DNA of 64,000 nt from Cryptomeria japonica. Lineage: Eukaryota; Streptophyta; Pinopsida; Cupressales; Cupressaceae. Below the pieces are notes generated by a model. The model saw only the letters and a list, made by a program, of their open reading frames with translations, had not been told where the DNA came from and did not search any database. Of this stretch, positions 45,026-57,803 are shown piece after piece. A program made the position numbers and the translations under genes. The DNA is taken from positions 310,755,664 through 310,819,663 of the forward strand of contig NC_081414.1 of the NCBI RefSeq assembly GCF_030272615.1, read 5' to 3'. Positions within the stretch are counted from its first letter, which is position 1. The number at the start of each line of letters is the position of its first letter.

Positions 45026-45635
45026 TGTAATGTCCCCTTTTTAATTGAATCTGTAGCTTTGATTGAGTAGACTAGCAACAAAGGAATTGCAGTTAGTTAG
45101 AATGGTAGTTAATTTAGTTAGGAAACTTGAATAATGGAGTAAGACATCTGAGTTGGTCTCACAAATGTCAGTTAACAGAGTCGATCATCACCCGTCACTT
45201 AACAGTTTGGGGCCTGTCATCAATTGAGGTATGAAGTTGACTGTTCATTGCTGTCAATTGAGGTTGGAGATGATTGTCAGTCAACTGCCATGAATTGAAG
45301 TATGATCAACTGCCACTAATTGGGGAATGGTTGCTTATCTTTGAGGAACACAAGAAGCATGGAGTAGAGAAGCACTATGAGGAAAAGAAAAAGGCAATTC
45401 TCAAAAATCAAAACAAAAATCAATTTCATTCTCAAGAGCAGGAAGGCAATCTTCATGCATAACAATCAGGACATCCTCAACAAGCAGTTGTTCTAAAATG
45501 TCAACAGGATCATCAATGGTGTGCAGATTTCAATGCTGTCTGCCAATAAGTTGTATCAGATTGGTACATTTCCATTTAAATGTATGGTGTTAGAAAAGAA
45601 GCGTATCTGTTATTTGTATATTTGGTTGGGGTTTT
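45026..45635 (+). repeat. Gypsy LTR, left copy
   Basis: TGTAATGTCCCC start. Aligns with 49897-49970 joined to 51173-51673: shared agctttgagt/attgagta...actagcagc, cagttaacag, atcaattgagg, tcagtcaactgcca and caggatcatcaatggtg blocks. Right end uncertain. Confidence 0.65.
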
Positions 45636-45799
45636 TACATTGGAATATGAGCTGAGATCTGGTCATTGTGTGTGTGTGTGGGTGGTTACTGCAAGTCAGT
45701 GAGTGATAGAGAAATCAAATATCTAACTTAGTGTAAAAAGAAAGCACAATATGTCACATGGAGATAAGAGAAGGAATTTTTCAAAATGATAAGATCCTT

Positions 45800-46961
45800 G
45801 AAGAATGGGCCGCAATGGCTCATCAATTTCTTTGTCCAGAGCATGTAGGGTAAGGGAACCAAACCATGCCACTGCAACAAAAAGTAATAGTGCAGACAGG
45901 AAATCTTCGCCTTCAAAAGAAAATCAAAAAGGCCCATTGAAATCAATCACTACTACAATGGCTACCAAGGGTCACTTTCTTGCAGAAAAAAGCCATCCCA
46001 CAGGAAGAGAATATGGGCAACTACCAGGAGGAGAGCTTGGACACAATCCAAGCTGAATGCAGGGCAAAGAGTGTTGAGTTTGGAACAGACATCTCCTTCA
46101 TGAACTTCTGCACATTGAAGTCAAACCTGAAGTAAACGTAAACCCACCAAGAACCGACCTTGCAAAGATTTGAAAAGCAAATTAGGGAACCTCACCATTC
46201 CCTCCTTTAATGGATCAAACAAAAGCTCACCTTGAGCTTATTCCAAAAGCTGAATACTTTCTTCTCCCTAAGCCCTATGTATGAGGAGATAAATTTTCAA
46301 TCTTACACTTAGAAGAGTTGCACAGCCTTGCCACCCACCTATGAGGAATTTTGAAGGAGACTAATCAACAAATTTGATAGCAAGACCCAAAAGCAAACTT
46401 AAGGGAGTTAAGATAGCTATGGCAATAGAGCTCAATGGATACATACATGGCTCATTTGCAGAGGGTTGTTGTGATGGTACTTGAGGTCTAAAACGGCATT
46501 TGACTTTCCTTTTCACAGGCTTAGTAAAAGCCATTGAGCCAAATCCCTTGCAAGCAGCCATCAAAAGGGCCTTGACATTGGAACCATCTAACTACCTTAT
46601 CTCTCCTTCCTCTAAATCATTGACATTGGAAGAATCTAACTACCTTATCTCTCCTTCCTCAAAATCACTGACATTGGAGACCCTTAAATCTAGCAAATCA
46701 TTCCGCGAGTCTACAACTAGAGGTGTATGTTCCCAAGCAACAAAGTAGCAAAAAAGGACTCCACGCAAACATTTTCCATAGAGATTGGGAGCTGCACCCT
46801 CTCAGCCCGAGGATCACTAGGAGCAGGGACACACCTTACCAACTCAACAATTAGGTGACATGACCCACAAAGAGATCTGGAGGAAGCAATTATGCTTCAG
46901 CTACACAAAGTATTGGAACCCAACACAGAGGTGTACTCCAATTATGCAAGAGAGCATGAGC
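45800..46961 (+). pseudogene. Ty3/gypsy Gag remnant
   Basis: Pieces resemble a plant gypsy capsid. About 46165-46380 reads FEKQIREPHHSLL, then shifts to PSFNGSNKSSP and LINKFDSKTQK. 46500-46600 reads FTGLVKAIEPNPLQAAI, the usual end of the capsid domain. Two 48-bp tandem units follow (46572-46667). The end is cut by the solo LTR at 46962. Confidence 0.5.
46572..46667. repeat. 48-bp tandem duplication
   Basis: Two units beginning ttgacattgga (46572, 46620) and the start of a third at 46668. Encodes the repeated LTLExSNYLISPSSKS in the gag remnant. Confidence 0.85.
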
Positions 46962-48282
46962 TGTCATGTCCCCTCCTCGATCATTATATATAACCAAAAT
47001 GAAATAATCATTATTGATTAATACAATAATTATTAATGAATGATTTTTTGGGATCATTAAATATTTATTTATAAAATATTATTATTTAATTAATATTTAT
47101 TATAGTTACTGTTATTATTATTAATAATATTAATATTTGTAATTTAATTTATTAATATTAATAATTATTATTAATTTATGGGAAGAGACTTAATGTATAG
47201 CACAAAACATACCCCTATAATCTTTAGTGACCAATCCAATATCATGGCCCACCATAAGAGTTGAGACCCACTTACATCACCTAGGCAGAAGGATAGAGAT
47301 AAAAATCTGATGCTAAGAGTAAATGGACACCTAATATCATTGTTATGTAATAATAAGTATTGTTACCAAAAGGATCGAAGAATGAAGAAATCGACCAAGT
47401 CAGAGATGAGCAATCAAAGTATTACAAATGCCAATATCCTTCGAATCCCAGGCAGCTATTTCCAGAAGATCGAATGAAGCATTAAGATATGATCCAAGGA
47501 GAGACTATTGATCAGTCCGAACAATTAGTCAATGCACTTCGATACATAATGGTAATTGTAATAATAAAAAAACAAACAATTATTTGCCATCCGTTAACAA
47601 AGGAATATTAAGAAGTTATTATCGATTTGGTGATTTATAAATAATGGGAGCGATAATAAAATAATAAAATGGTGCGATCATTACCAAGAGGCATGGGATA
47701 TGTCTTCTCATTCCCAACACATGATATAAGAGGACGTTATCAACCTATCCTGGGGGTAATTTTAAGAAGGAATTCGCTCCAGGTAAGTGCCTAATGCCTC
47801 AGAAGGTTCATGATAATTATCATATAAATTGGTATTAATAATACTACAGCCTCATCACAAATTACGTATTAACTATTTGTTACTCTGTCAGTGAATAATC
47901 TGCATTATAATATATGTAAATTAACTGTGATATGAACCACAATCTAAAACCGACAATGTCATATTAGAGCAATATTATGACATTGCTATAAAAATAACAA
48001 ATAATCTACAAGTAAGACGTGGTTAATTACTAAATAGAGTGAATATAAAATCTGAATTAAACCATTGAAAATGTTCTATATTAATTAACAGTAAAGTAAG
48101 TTATACACTATAATACATAGGGCAGTCATAGTTGGTCACATTCACAGTGGCAGACCAGATCTGATGCATGTCAGATCTGTCTACTGTTGCAGCTACTAGA
48201 TAACTAATAATTGGAGATTTAGCAATTGGCAGTGCTAATAATATTGTAGAGAATATAATTTGATTTTACTTATTAATTTATG

Positions 48283-49363
48283 CATAGTTGGATTATTCGC
48301 GACTCGACTCGACTCGACTCGGCTCGACTCGGCTCGACTCGTCAAGCCCTTGAGTAAAAAAACTCGGGAAAAACTCAGCGAAAAACTTGGCAACGTAAAA
48401 ACACGCTTAATTTTAATAAAAAATGCATTTTTTTTGCAAAATTTAATGAGAAGATGCATCCAATAAGTCAATAAATGATAACACAAAAGAAACAAGCTGA
48501 TTCTAGATATATTTAAATGCAAAGTGTCTACAAAATCGCATCCTCATGAGGAATGCTGATGACTGGAAGCAAAATAGTAAATAGTTTTTGTAAAACCAAA
48601 AGTAAACACATCATTACAAATTACAATTACAACTTCCTCTTCCCAGCTCTAGCTAAAACTATTTACTATTCCTCTTCCTCTTCCTCTTCCTCTTCCTAGT
48701 GGAGATCTTCCCAATTCTGAGGGTGAGAAAAAGAGGGGTAGAGAGATAGGTCTAGATCTTGGTGGAGATCTACAAACGCGCAATATTTGAAATTTCATTA
48801 TTCATACTGATAGTTTCAAACTTTCAACTCTAAAATGTATAATACCAAGATTTCTTCAATGCTAATTATGTTGTTATATGGAGCCTAATCAGACTCGGAG
48901 GTTAAATTTTCCCTACTTCCATCAGCGCAGTTTCCCCCTATATTTTTCGACGAGGGTTTGGGGGCAACGTCCGCAAGTTGGGGTCATCGCCCCTTGCGCG
49001 CTCCCTGTCGTGATACAGGGCGGGGTCGAGGGGCAGCGCCCCGCACGGCCAAAAATACTTTTATTATTTTATAAAGGCATCAGGTGTTATAAAGTATAAG
49101 AAAGAAAAAAGACATATTGAAGTGCCACTTATACTTAAATGTTATATTTCATGTGTATAATCTGATGAAGAGAATGAAACTGACCTGAAAAAACAAAAAA
49201 TGATAATTTTTTGACATGTTTGGGCCTCTTTTTTTAGTCTAGCCGAGTTTTTTAGTCTCGGCGAGTTTTTGCTGCGAATTAAAGTCATAAAAACTCACAG
49301 AGCTCAAAAACTTAGCGAGTTTCATTGAAACTCGCCGAGTACTCTGCAAGTGTGCCATCTATG
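48283..49363. mobile_element. Non-autonomous hAT-type DNA transposon
   Basis: An 8-base TSD AATTTATG (48275-48282 and 49364-49371), as is typical of hAT elements. Ends are short imperfect inverted repeats: left CATAGTTGG, right (RC) CATAGATGG. Subterminal ACTCGGCGAGT-like words are many (gactcgactcgactcg at 48300; ctcgccgag at 49331). No transposase. It carries a GC-rich core and blocks shared with the foldback element. Confidence 0.78.
48940..49055. other. GC-rich core of the hAT-type element
   Basis: Runs such as gggcaacgtccgc, ggggtcatcgcccc and ggggcagcgccccgc are short potential hairpins. The open frame over it (48878-49099) is unlikely to be coding. Confidence 0.5.
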
Positions 49364-49896
49364 AATTTATGTATATATATATGGGTTGATCAATCTATTA
49401 ACGATATTAAATGGTATAATCAGAAAAAACTTAATAATAATATAATTATAAAAAATAATATAATATAATGATTATAATTATTATAATACTTTATAAGAAC
49501 TGTTTTGTAGTAAAATGTATATTATAATATTATCTGAAAATAAATACAAATAGTAATTTGAATGAACAAGTAAATATAAGATTATAAACCAAATTGAATT
49601 ATTAATTCATTATTACAAAGAAGATTATGTTTCTCTGTTATGACTATTGGTATCTAAGAAGTTGGAAAATGAGATATTTAAGATAGTTTGTCTCCTAATC
49701 AATTTAGTTTAAGTCATAAGTATGTTGAGATGGATTAATTATAGGGAAAACAAGACTAAACCTAGTAGGGGACATTACATGAGCCATGTATAGAGGCATA
49801 GTGTCGAGGAGGGTGAGGTACCACAGGTAGGTCTTTCATCAGCAAAGGGAGTTGATTGACATCCTAGATCACTCAACCATGTCTTGCTAGAGGACT

Positions 49897-51673
49897 AGTA
49901 ATGTCCCCTTTTTAATTTAATTTTTAGCTTTGAGTAAGTACACTAGCAGCTAAAAGTAGTAGCTGAGTTGTGTAATGTCCCCTAATAGGTTTAGGCCTAT
50001 TTTAACCATAATTAATCTATTTCTATATATTTTGACTTAAAACTAATTTCAGTAGGAAACAAATCTATCTTAACATGAATCAAATCAGTGTTATCATAAT
50101 CTTCTTCCTGATATTGAATTGATAATTCACTCCGACTTATAGTCTCAGACTTATATATATATATATTTCCGATAGTATTACACTATATGTTATACTGCAG
50201 AGTAGTTCTTATAAAATATTATACTAATTATAATCATTATATAATTTTCCATTATTATCTTATCATTAAGTTCTGCATAAGAGCATTAGCAGATTTCATA
50301 TTTTAAGCATATGTACTAAGCACATCCCTGTGCATTACTGTTATAAATCTAGTATGACACATTAATATATGCTATGTATTTCTGAAATTATTGGTGAGAA
50401 TATCTATCCATCTATCTAGATTTAATGGCTCAGTAAGATGATTATTGTTTCTTATGTTTGATTCAATATCATCCTACTGAGCCATTAATATTTCATTTGG
50501 TTAGAGTTTAGCATAACTTACCTGGACGTTCTATTTCAGAACCCGAATTACTTTCATTCTTATCTGTGATGACTAGAGTGCTGTTGTGCATACAGGTGGA
50601 CTGAGCCGATATATTATTATAAGTGCTGTGGATACTTATGAAATTGATTGAGTTCCTGATATATATAAGTGTATTTGCACACAGTTTAAGAGGTTACGGG
50701 TCTGCTCCTAGTACTCGTGTCCGATCGCTTCTCTAGAATACTGTCCTTATGACCATGCGTTTAAGCAGTCATGTATCTGATTATTATGTCTGATCATTCT
50801 TCCAGTCTAATCTCCTTATAACCATACGATGATTGGAGGAGAGGATATGCCTCAGTATGCTGCTGTGTCTGATCTTGATCTTTGTGCCCCTGCGATATGG
50901 GTGGATGCTGTTCATGCTTGCTTAATCCTTCTTAACATGCGTCAAAGGCCTTGGAGAATGTTGGATACACCACCTTTGTTGGCTGTCTTAGCACCCGGCT
51001 GTGAATAAGATATATTAATCCCAATTCAATGCCTCTTGAAACTCCATGGTCTTCCCTTACATACCCATTGAAGGGGTGTGATACGAAGAGTTATGTCTTC
51101 ATCATCACATCTTTTGCAAATAATTAACCAAGCAATCTTATCCTTAGCTAATTACTAATGATCGGGCTGCTAAGTTGATGTCATACCTATCAGTTAACAA
51201 TTTGGGACTGCCATCAATTGAGGAATGAACTTGTCCATTAACAGTTGTCAATTGAGTGGGGGGGCTCATTAGTCAACTGCCACTGATCAAGATATGATCA
51301 GTTGTCACGGACTGAGGAATGATTGCCTATGATAAAGAAAAACTGTGAGCATGCAGTATAATAAGCACCAGAAGGAAAAGAAATAGACACTTGTCAAATT
51401 TTGAAAAACCGAAAAAAATGACCCTTAAGTATTAGATGTTGTTTACGGCAGTTGTGGTAATTAAAGATGGCTACCTTTAATTGTGACAACCAGGCCATTT
51501 TGAGGATAAAACCCGAAAGGAGAAGATCAAATTCTAAAGCATCAACATGATCATCAATGGTGTTCAGATTGCAGTTGTGTGTGCCTATTAAGTTGTATTA
51601 AATTTGTAGATTTAAATTTCAATGTAAGTTGTTGGAAGTATTTCTGCCTATTATTTGCCTTGTTTCGTGGGGA
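49897..51673 (+). repeat. Gypsy LTR, right copy, split by a solo LTR
   Basis: Partner of 45026-45635. The left piece is 49897-49970; it resumes at 51173 (gttgatgtcatacctatcagttaacaattt) and is recognisable to about 51673. Confidence 0.6.
49971..51172 (+). mobile_element. Solo LTR nested in the gypsy LTR
   Basis: TSD AGTTG at 49966-49970 and 51173-51177. Starts TGTAATGTCCCC and ends GATCGGGCTGCTA (final CA apparently mutated). Same family as the minus-strand solo LTR at 46962-49779. Confidence 0.75.
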
Positions 51674-52778
51674 TGCCTGACCCCCAAAATACCCAAAATT
51701 TGGGGGCAAGAGCGTTTTCAGGATGTCAGGACTTTGGAAAATCATCCCCCACTACTGCCCCACCAACTTTGTTGCCAATCCAAGGCCATTTCTTGGACAT
51801 CTCCTTGGCTTGGAGATGACTTGGGAACACCTCAAGACATCCACGGGACTCCTAGGACTCTCCTGACCATCCCCATGAGTTTAGGAATCCCCCATGGTAG
51901 GAAAATGAGAATGTCAAGACATTGCAGACACTGTTTTGTTTCATGCACAAATTTTACCTTCAATCAAAGATTTTAATGTTTGCCTTCTTGGTCATCGTAG
52001 ATCAAAATGTTTCAAGCATAGTGTAGAAGACTCACAAGTAACCTGATTGGTGAGAAACTTGCCACAAATTTTTTGCTGAATACTAGCCAAAAATTAGTCA
52101 AACACTCGTATAAAACTTGAATGTCAACATCAAAATTTTGCATGCATCAAAATAGATCAGTCTGCAAAAAAACACTCATTTTCATCATTTTTTGCATATT
52201 TCTTTCAAGCATACAGGCTTGTCATCATATTGAAGCATTAAGAATTTGTTTGCAGGTGATTAAGAGTGCGCATTGATAGAATTTAGCAAACTTATTACCC
52301 ACATTTCACAGTTATGTAACACTTTTCTGGTTTATTGTACACCTTCATTCAAAATTTATAGTGCTAGAGTTTAGTTATTTTGTATTTTATTTATAAATTT
52401 CAGTTAGTTTGTAGTAGCTAGGGTTTTCTTTTTCCAAATCTAGGCTCATATATAATCCAATCCAACAAGCTTGGATAAAACTGATACTGCCATTAAGAGA
52501 GATCACTCAATTTAGATTGGAGCAACTTATCAGCCATTTTCCAATAAACATTAAATTCTAGCAAAAAAAGTTCCCAAATTATTTCAATATTCAAAGAATA
52601 AAGCTTAACCTTTGTAAATCAAGTTGACATCTTTCAAATGCAGGGATGAGATCAAAATATAATTCGAATCCTGCTTTAGCTTCTTGTAGCATCAATCAAT
52701 TTAAATGGGTGCATATGATGGTTAAAGTAAACATTGAGACATATAGAACAAAGCCTCACAAAATCTAAGAAAGGTAAA
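51674..52778. other. Non-coding; possible copia LTR remnant at the right side
   Basis: An inverted word CCCCCAAAAT...AATTTGGGGG forms a small hairpin at 51680-51705. From about 52340 to 52778 and again at 55574-55680 the text may belong to one copia LTR, since the second piece ends CTCCAACA followed by TGGTATCTAAGCA. Confidence 0.35.
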
Positions 52779-55573
52779 TGCAATGCCCCTCCATGCTTTA
52801 CTTCAGCTACATGCTACTTTGATTTATTAGACTGTTTGATTTATTTTGTGTGATTCATTTCACTTATCTATGTGAATGATTACATTCACGTGATCCTTGT
52901 TGTTAGACTATGTTATGTTGCTTATGTATTTTAGGAAATGACTATTGCTATATTTCATTGAATTGGATATTGATGTTTGAATTGAGATACTTATGATATG
53001 GATTCTACTTTGATGATTCATTTTGATGCATTATGTGATGTTTACCTATGTTCTAATGATATCATTTGATTATTAATGATGTGAGATTCCATGCTTAGCT
53101 TGTTTGGGGTTTAGGGTGATAGGAATGATTTCGTATTACTCATTTGTAAGCTTCATACGATGTCACGATTTCCTATCACTTGTTGGGATTAGAGACTTAT
53201 ATGTATATATGTATGTTTGTATACAACATGTTTTGGTGCAGGTTTGTAAGTACTAGACATCAACTCCACCTGGTACCATAGGTCTGAGCATGTCTTTATA
53301 TTACCAATGGTGGTAAAAGGAGATAGTGCAAGGCCCAAATTATACCTAACCCTAGGCATTGTCCTAACTTAGGGACAATTATCTAATCTTTATATTTTAT
53401 CTCGTCAAATTTGTCATGTGGACAATATTTGATTACCCAATTGTCAATCGAGTGTCTTGTTCAGATGTTGGCACTATTTTATAATTTGAGTGTCATGCAT
53501 TTTATGTAATTATTAATATCAATTATAGCATGTGTTGTAAATTAAAATTAATAATTAATTAATGATTATTGTGGCTTTAAATGTAATTTTGATTTAATAA
53601 ATATATATTGGATAATATTTAATAAATGATTTATTGTTTATTATTTAGTATTTATTATTTATTGTTTATTATTTATTGTTTATTATTTATTATTTGTTGT
53701 TTGTTGTTTATTATTTGTTGTTTATTATTATTGTGTAAGTGGATATTTTATTATTTATTTGTTTTGCTTTGAAGTGGAACTAATTGTTCGATCTAAGGGA
53801 AAACTAGTTGTCTTAATTATTTATTTACTTATTTATTAATTTTCTGATTTTTGAAGAGTCAACTTTTTATAGAAGATTTGTAATTGGTGATTAACTATTT
53901 GTTAATATTATTTAATTGTTTTCATGGGGATTATTATTATTATTTTAGAATTTATTTAATATCTACTTATTATTATTTGTTTATTAAATATTTTTAGGTT
54001 TGGGGTTTTTGCTTTTCTTTGTGCGCTTTATTTAGGAAAATGTGTTTTATTTATTTAGTTTTTATGTGAATTGATGGAGGATTATTATTATTATTTTTCT
54101 TTTTGAAATTTTGGCAGAAAATTTAAGGACAAGTATTTGCAGCTTTCAGATTTTTCTTCAAAGCGTGGTTGGAATTTCTTTAACTTGAATGTTTTGAAGA
54201 CTTGGTTGCTGATTTGAAAAGATTTTGTGTTTCAGAATTCGTCATCGACATTCTCTTCTCTCTCTTTTTCTTTCACAAGTTTTCAAGTAGGTATTTGTTT
54301 TTCTCTTGATTTATGTAATTTGATTTTAAATGATTAGTAGAGAGAAATGGGGTTTGATTGAATTATACTTATCATTTATGATTGTGTTCTATTTGTTATT
54401 TGCAAGTTTTGGGTTTGTATGAAAATCATAATTTAGTTTTGTAAACTAAACCTGATTTTGTGTCTATGTTGAGCCATTTATTTGTGGATTGAATTTTACC
54501 TAAACCTTAGGGGATAGGTTAGCTAGGTACACTTAGGGGAGTGGCTCACTATGGGGCCTCGGGGCCCAAAAGTGGCTGCCAAGGTAACCCATAGGTGAGT
54601 TTAGTAAAAAGTAATAACATTAATAAACTTTGGGTTGGGTTACACACTAACAAGATAATTATGTGCCCCACTAATGCCTTGTGTGCTCATATAGTTAGAG
54701 GGTGAGATTGGGAAGGCTTGTACATCCGTTGAGATGTTGAGCTGGCAAGATCATGCATCTGCCTTTGTCCTCATGAAAAGAAGGTACGGTTCCACATGAG
54801 TTGTCGAATGGGGGACAGGGTCTAGAGAGACTACTAGGGTAACCTATGTCGAGGCTATGCAATGACACTCTTCCCTTTGTGTGTCTAATTGCCTATTGTG
54901 TCAATCTTACGTGAAACCCTCTAGGAGTTTCTTAGATGTCCTTGATGGCCTCTTGTGTGTTATCTATACTTTCCATCTTGTGTCATGGTACCTTCTATCT
55001 TTTGGAAGTATGAATCTTTAGTTTGTCTTCCCTAGCCTATTTGTTTGTGTTTGGGGCCTCATGTCTATCTCCTAGCACAGGGGGTGGGCCTACGGGTACC
55101 ACATGGTTGGGTGGTGATGCTTTTCCACCTTTAGGAATACCTTGGAGGACTTGCATGTGAGCGGCTAAGTGGACCTATTCCATATGTTTCAGTGTCTTCG
55201 TATCTCAATTACGAGATGATCTACCTTTATGATGTAATTTTGTGATGTATCTTTCAGAATGATGTAAGAGATATGTAGCTTGCATATTTCTATTTGTAAT
55301 CAAGAGTTGTTGATGTTATTCCAAAAGGAAAAGATTGTAAAAATAAATATGTATCAATGGACATTTTGCATGTTTATGGTTTATGTGTTTTGCATGTGTT
55401 CTTACTATTAATATATGCTTACCATACGAATCTTTATTTTGGTTTAAAATGAACATAGAATAGAAAAGTATCTGTTAAGTTAGAAAAAAAAAAATTATTT
55501 TTTTTAATCTATTTGCTATGTAAATTGCGTTATTAGTTGTTTATTATCTGAGCTCCCGAGCGGGGCTGTTACA
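52779..55573 (+). mobile_element. Solo LTR of a large Ty3/gypsy-type element
   Basis: Starts TGCAATGCCCCTCC and ends CGGGGCTGTTACA, end motifs of long plant gypsy LTRs. Flanks GTAAA (52774-52778) and GCAAA (55574-55578) form a one-mismatch TSD. Length 2795 bp. No coding frame. A run of TTATTATTTGTTG-like words (53640-53735) expands within it. Confidence 0.75.
53640..53735. repeat. Simple repeat, TTTATTATTTATTG-like
   Basis: Irregular microsatellite of TTTATT/TTGTTG words inside the solo LTR. Confidence 0.85.
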
Positions 55574-55668
55574 GCAAATAAACAACATATTGAAGAATAA
55601 AAGCTAAAGTTGGAAAAGTTGATAGTGTTTTGGTTGCACATTGATTTCTAGGAGCTGTGGAGTTTAAC

Positions 55669-55694
55669 AATCAACTCCAACATGGTATCTAAGC
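55669..55694 (+). other. Copia-type LTR end and primer-binding site
   Basis: CAACTCCAACA followed by TGGTATCTAAGCACC, the same layout as 2912-2934 but further diverged. Confidence 0.5.
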
Positions 55695-57010
55695 ACCAGA
55701 TTTGTGACTTCCTACTGCAGAAATTCCACCTTGATTTAAAAAAACAAATCAGTTCATCTTGGAACAAAACAAATATCATTGCTGCATCCAAAACATTTAA
55801 ATACACTAGAAATGCCTATCCAAACACTCAAATCAAAGCAGTTGAAAAAAAGCAAAAATATTTTATGTATTTAATTTTGGGCATGGAATTTTGTACAATT
55901 GTATAAATCATACAGTGCTCTACAGGCATGGCCATTGAAGTTACATATAAGTTCGACATAAAGGCACAAGCAAACAATGAACAAAATTAAAAAACTTGAC
56001 AATTTAAAAAAAGAAAAACAATGACAAAAATAGTGTTTCTCAACCAAAATTTTGCATTCTTGACATAGGCTATATTGTTCAAGCAACTTATTTTCAATTA
56101 TTAACAGAATTTTGAATTTGTCGACAACATTGTCAATGCAAGTGATGTTTGCTCAATCCTAGTTGTTTGCCTCTTGCACTACTAGCTTACCTAATAAATT
56201 TCAACCATTGAACATCAACAACCCCTAATGCTCTACCGACGACAAAAATCCGACAACCACCTTCTACTTGTTGACGACATCAACAGCAAATATTTTGCCA
56301 ACAATTAGCATTCCAACCCCCATCTTTTTTTCAACACATAGGGAGTACTTCTAACAAGGCACAATATATTATGTTTGCTGACATCAACATTGTACCCTAC
56401 AAGTCCCTTTCAAGCCCTAATTTTCTTTAAAGGAGTTGTTTTTTCAAGCCCTAATCTTCTTTAAAGGAGATATCATCAAAAAGTTGATTCCACATACTTT
56501 CCAATGGTGTGGATCACCTCATCCAATTTTGTTATCAATATATTTTATAGCCCATTGAAGTCAAATCATTTTTTGCTTTTGAGCTTATAATTTTTTGCTT
56601 GTATCTCCAATTTTTGCAACATTTGAAAAGTATTATAGACCTCTTTAAATCTATCCATGCACTTTTTTTAGAATTTGCCCCAAGAACTTTTTATTCAATT
56701 TATCACTATTTCACATTGTGGTCAAAACATCTTGGCCCCTGAAAAATGTTGTGTTTGCATGAGATGACTTCATTTAAACTATTTACATGCTTTGAGGTTA
56801 CTGGTCTCTAATTTAATCATTTGAGGTACCATGGTTTATACTGTTCATTCTTTTGTGGTATTCCTAAAAAAGATAACTATGAATCTTGACGAAATTGCAT
56901 CCTAAAACATCTCTGATGACTTAATCTTTTGCCTTATCTTTAAGGACTCATATCTAAACCGGATACACCAAAGAGTAAATCACCATGGTAACATCATTGA
57001 TTATGTTGTA
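55695..57010. other. Non-coding, element-derived
   Basis: No supportable gene. A 35-base unit (caagccctaat-ttctttaaaggag) is repeated in tandem at about 56412-56470. Confidence 0.4.
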
Positions 57011-57013
57011 GGA

Positions 57014-57565
57014 TTGATTTGTTTTAGCGTTAATAATGACACTATATGTGATGTATTGGACATTGATTGTCCCCATACATTTTGGCCTCATATCTCTCCA
57101 TTTCCAGAGGATCCTATTGCAAATTGTCTCATTCCTCTTGATAATGCAGATCGCACACTCTTTGATGATGATAGTTCAGAGCATTTTGAGTATATCACAA
57201 GTTTTGCATGTTTTGATGGTTTAGAGACTTGACTTCTTGTTCCCATTCTTCATATCGAGACCCAAGCTCCATCTTTTGTTGTTCCTGATCAAAATAATAT
57301 TGCCACATTAATGGCCCCTAATGATTTAGTGCAAAAAAATATTCATCCTCTTCCAACCATTAACTACTTGGGATACATATCTATCAAATCTTATCATCCT
57401 TACTTATGGAGTCTTATTGCAAATTTGGAGGATTAATTTGAGTACATTCATTTTCTCTTTCATGACAACCACATCATTGTTATCAACCCATCATCATTAT
57501 ATTTGGACCATGCCCTACATATCTTCCCTCTACTATTAAGAGGGGCATCTATTGTACTTATGTGA
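57014..57565 (+). pseudogene. Unknown reading frame, 184 codons with two stops
   Basis: One frame runs through DCPHTFWPHISPFPEDPIAN, LFDDDSSEHFEYITSFACFD, a stop at 57230, then VVPDQNNIATLMAPNDLVQK, NYLGYISIKSYHPYLWSLIA, a stop near 57434 and YLDHALHIFPLLLRGASIVL. I do not recognise it. It lies just upstream of a copia-like 3' UTR and LTR, so it is probably an element-encoded protein. Confidence 0.4.
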
Positions 57566-57569
57566 CAAA

Positions 57570-57803
57570 TGCAATCCTTGGGGGGTTATATCGAGTCCAC
57601 CTTTCCTTCTTTCATTAGCATGCATTTATTTAAGTTTTTTCTTTTTGGACTGGATTTTTTTCCTGTGAGGTTTTCTTCTTATCTTCAGTTATGAGAGTTT
57701 TATTTGTTTGTATATAGGTACCTTATCAAGCTTTCTAGTCAAGAACCATCCATGCATTCATCATTAGGTTTTTAGCTTCTCCCTAAGCTGTAATTAAGGG
57801 GGT
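57570..57803 (+). other. Copia-type 3' UTR with polypurine tract
   Basis: Text resembling the 3' UTR at 33430-33658 (ttttttcctgtgaggttttct..., cttctccctaag) ends in TAATTAAGGGGG at 57791-57802. Similar text without a clear LTR recurs at 60770-60970. Confidence 0.55.

Larger units (their letters stand above)
46962..49779 (-). mobile_element. Solo gypsy-type LTR, with a hAT-type element inside it
   Basis: Perfect TSD TGAGC at 46957-46961 and 49780-49784. On the minus strand it begins TGTAATGTCCCC at 49779, and this end aligns with the LTR at 49971 (TGTAATGTCCCCTA-TAGG, then cttataaa-tattata-taattataatcattatat). On the + strand it begins TGTCATGTCCCC, so the ends form a 12-base imperfect inverted repeat. 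Without the hAT element and one TSD copy the LTR is about 1.73 kb. Confidence 0.75.

Noticed and set aside
45660-45700. TG microsatellite as a regulatory Z-DNA tract
   Set aside because: Only about eight repeats; common and unremarkable.
48878-49099. 73-residue frame in the hAT-type element
   Set aside because: Crosses GC-rich hairpin words, no transposase motif.
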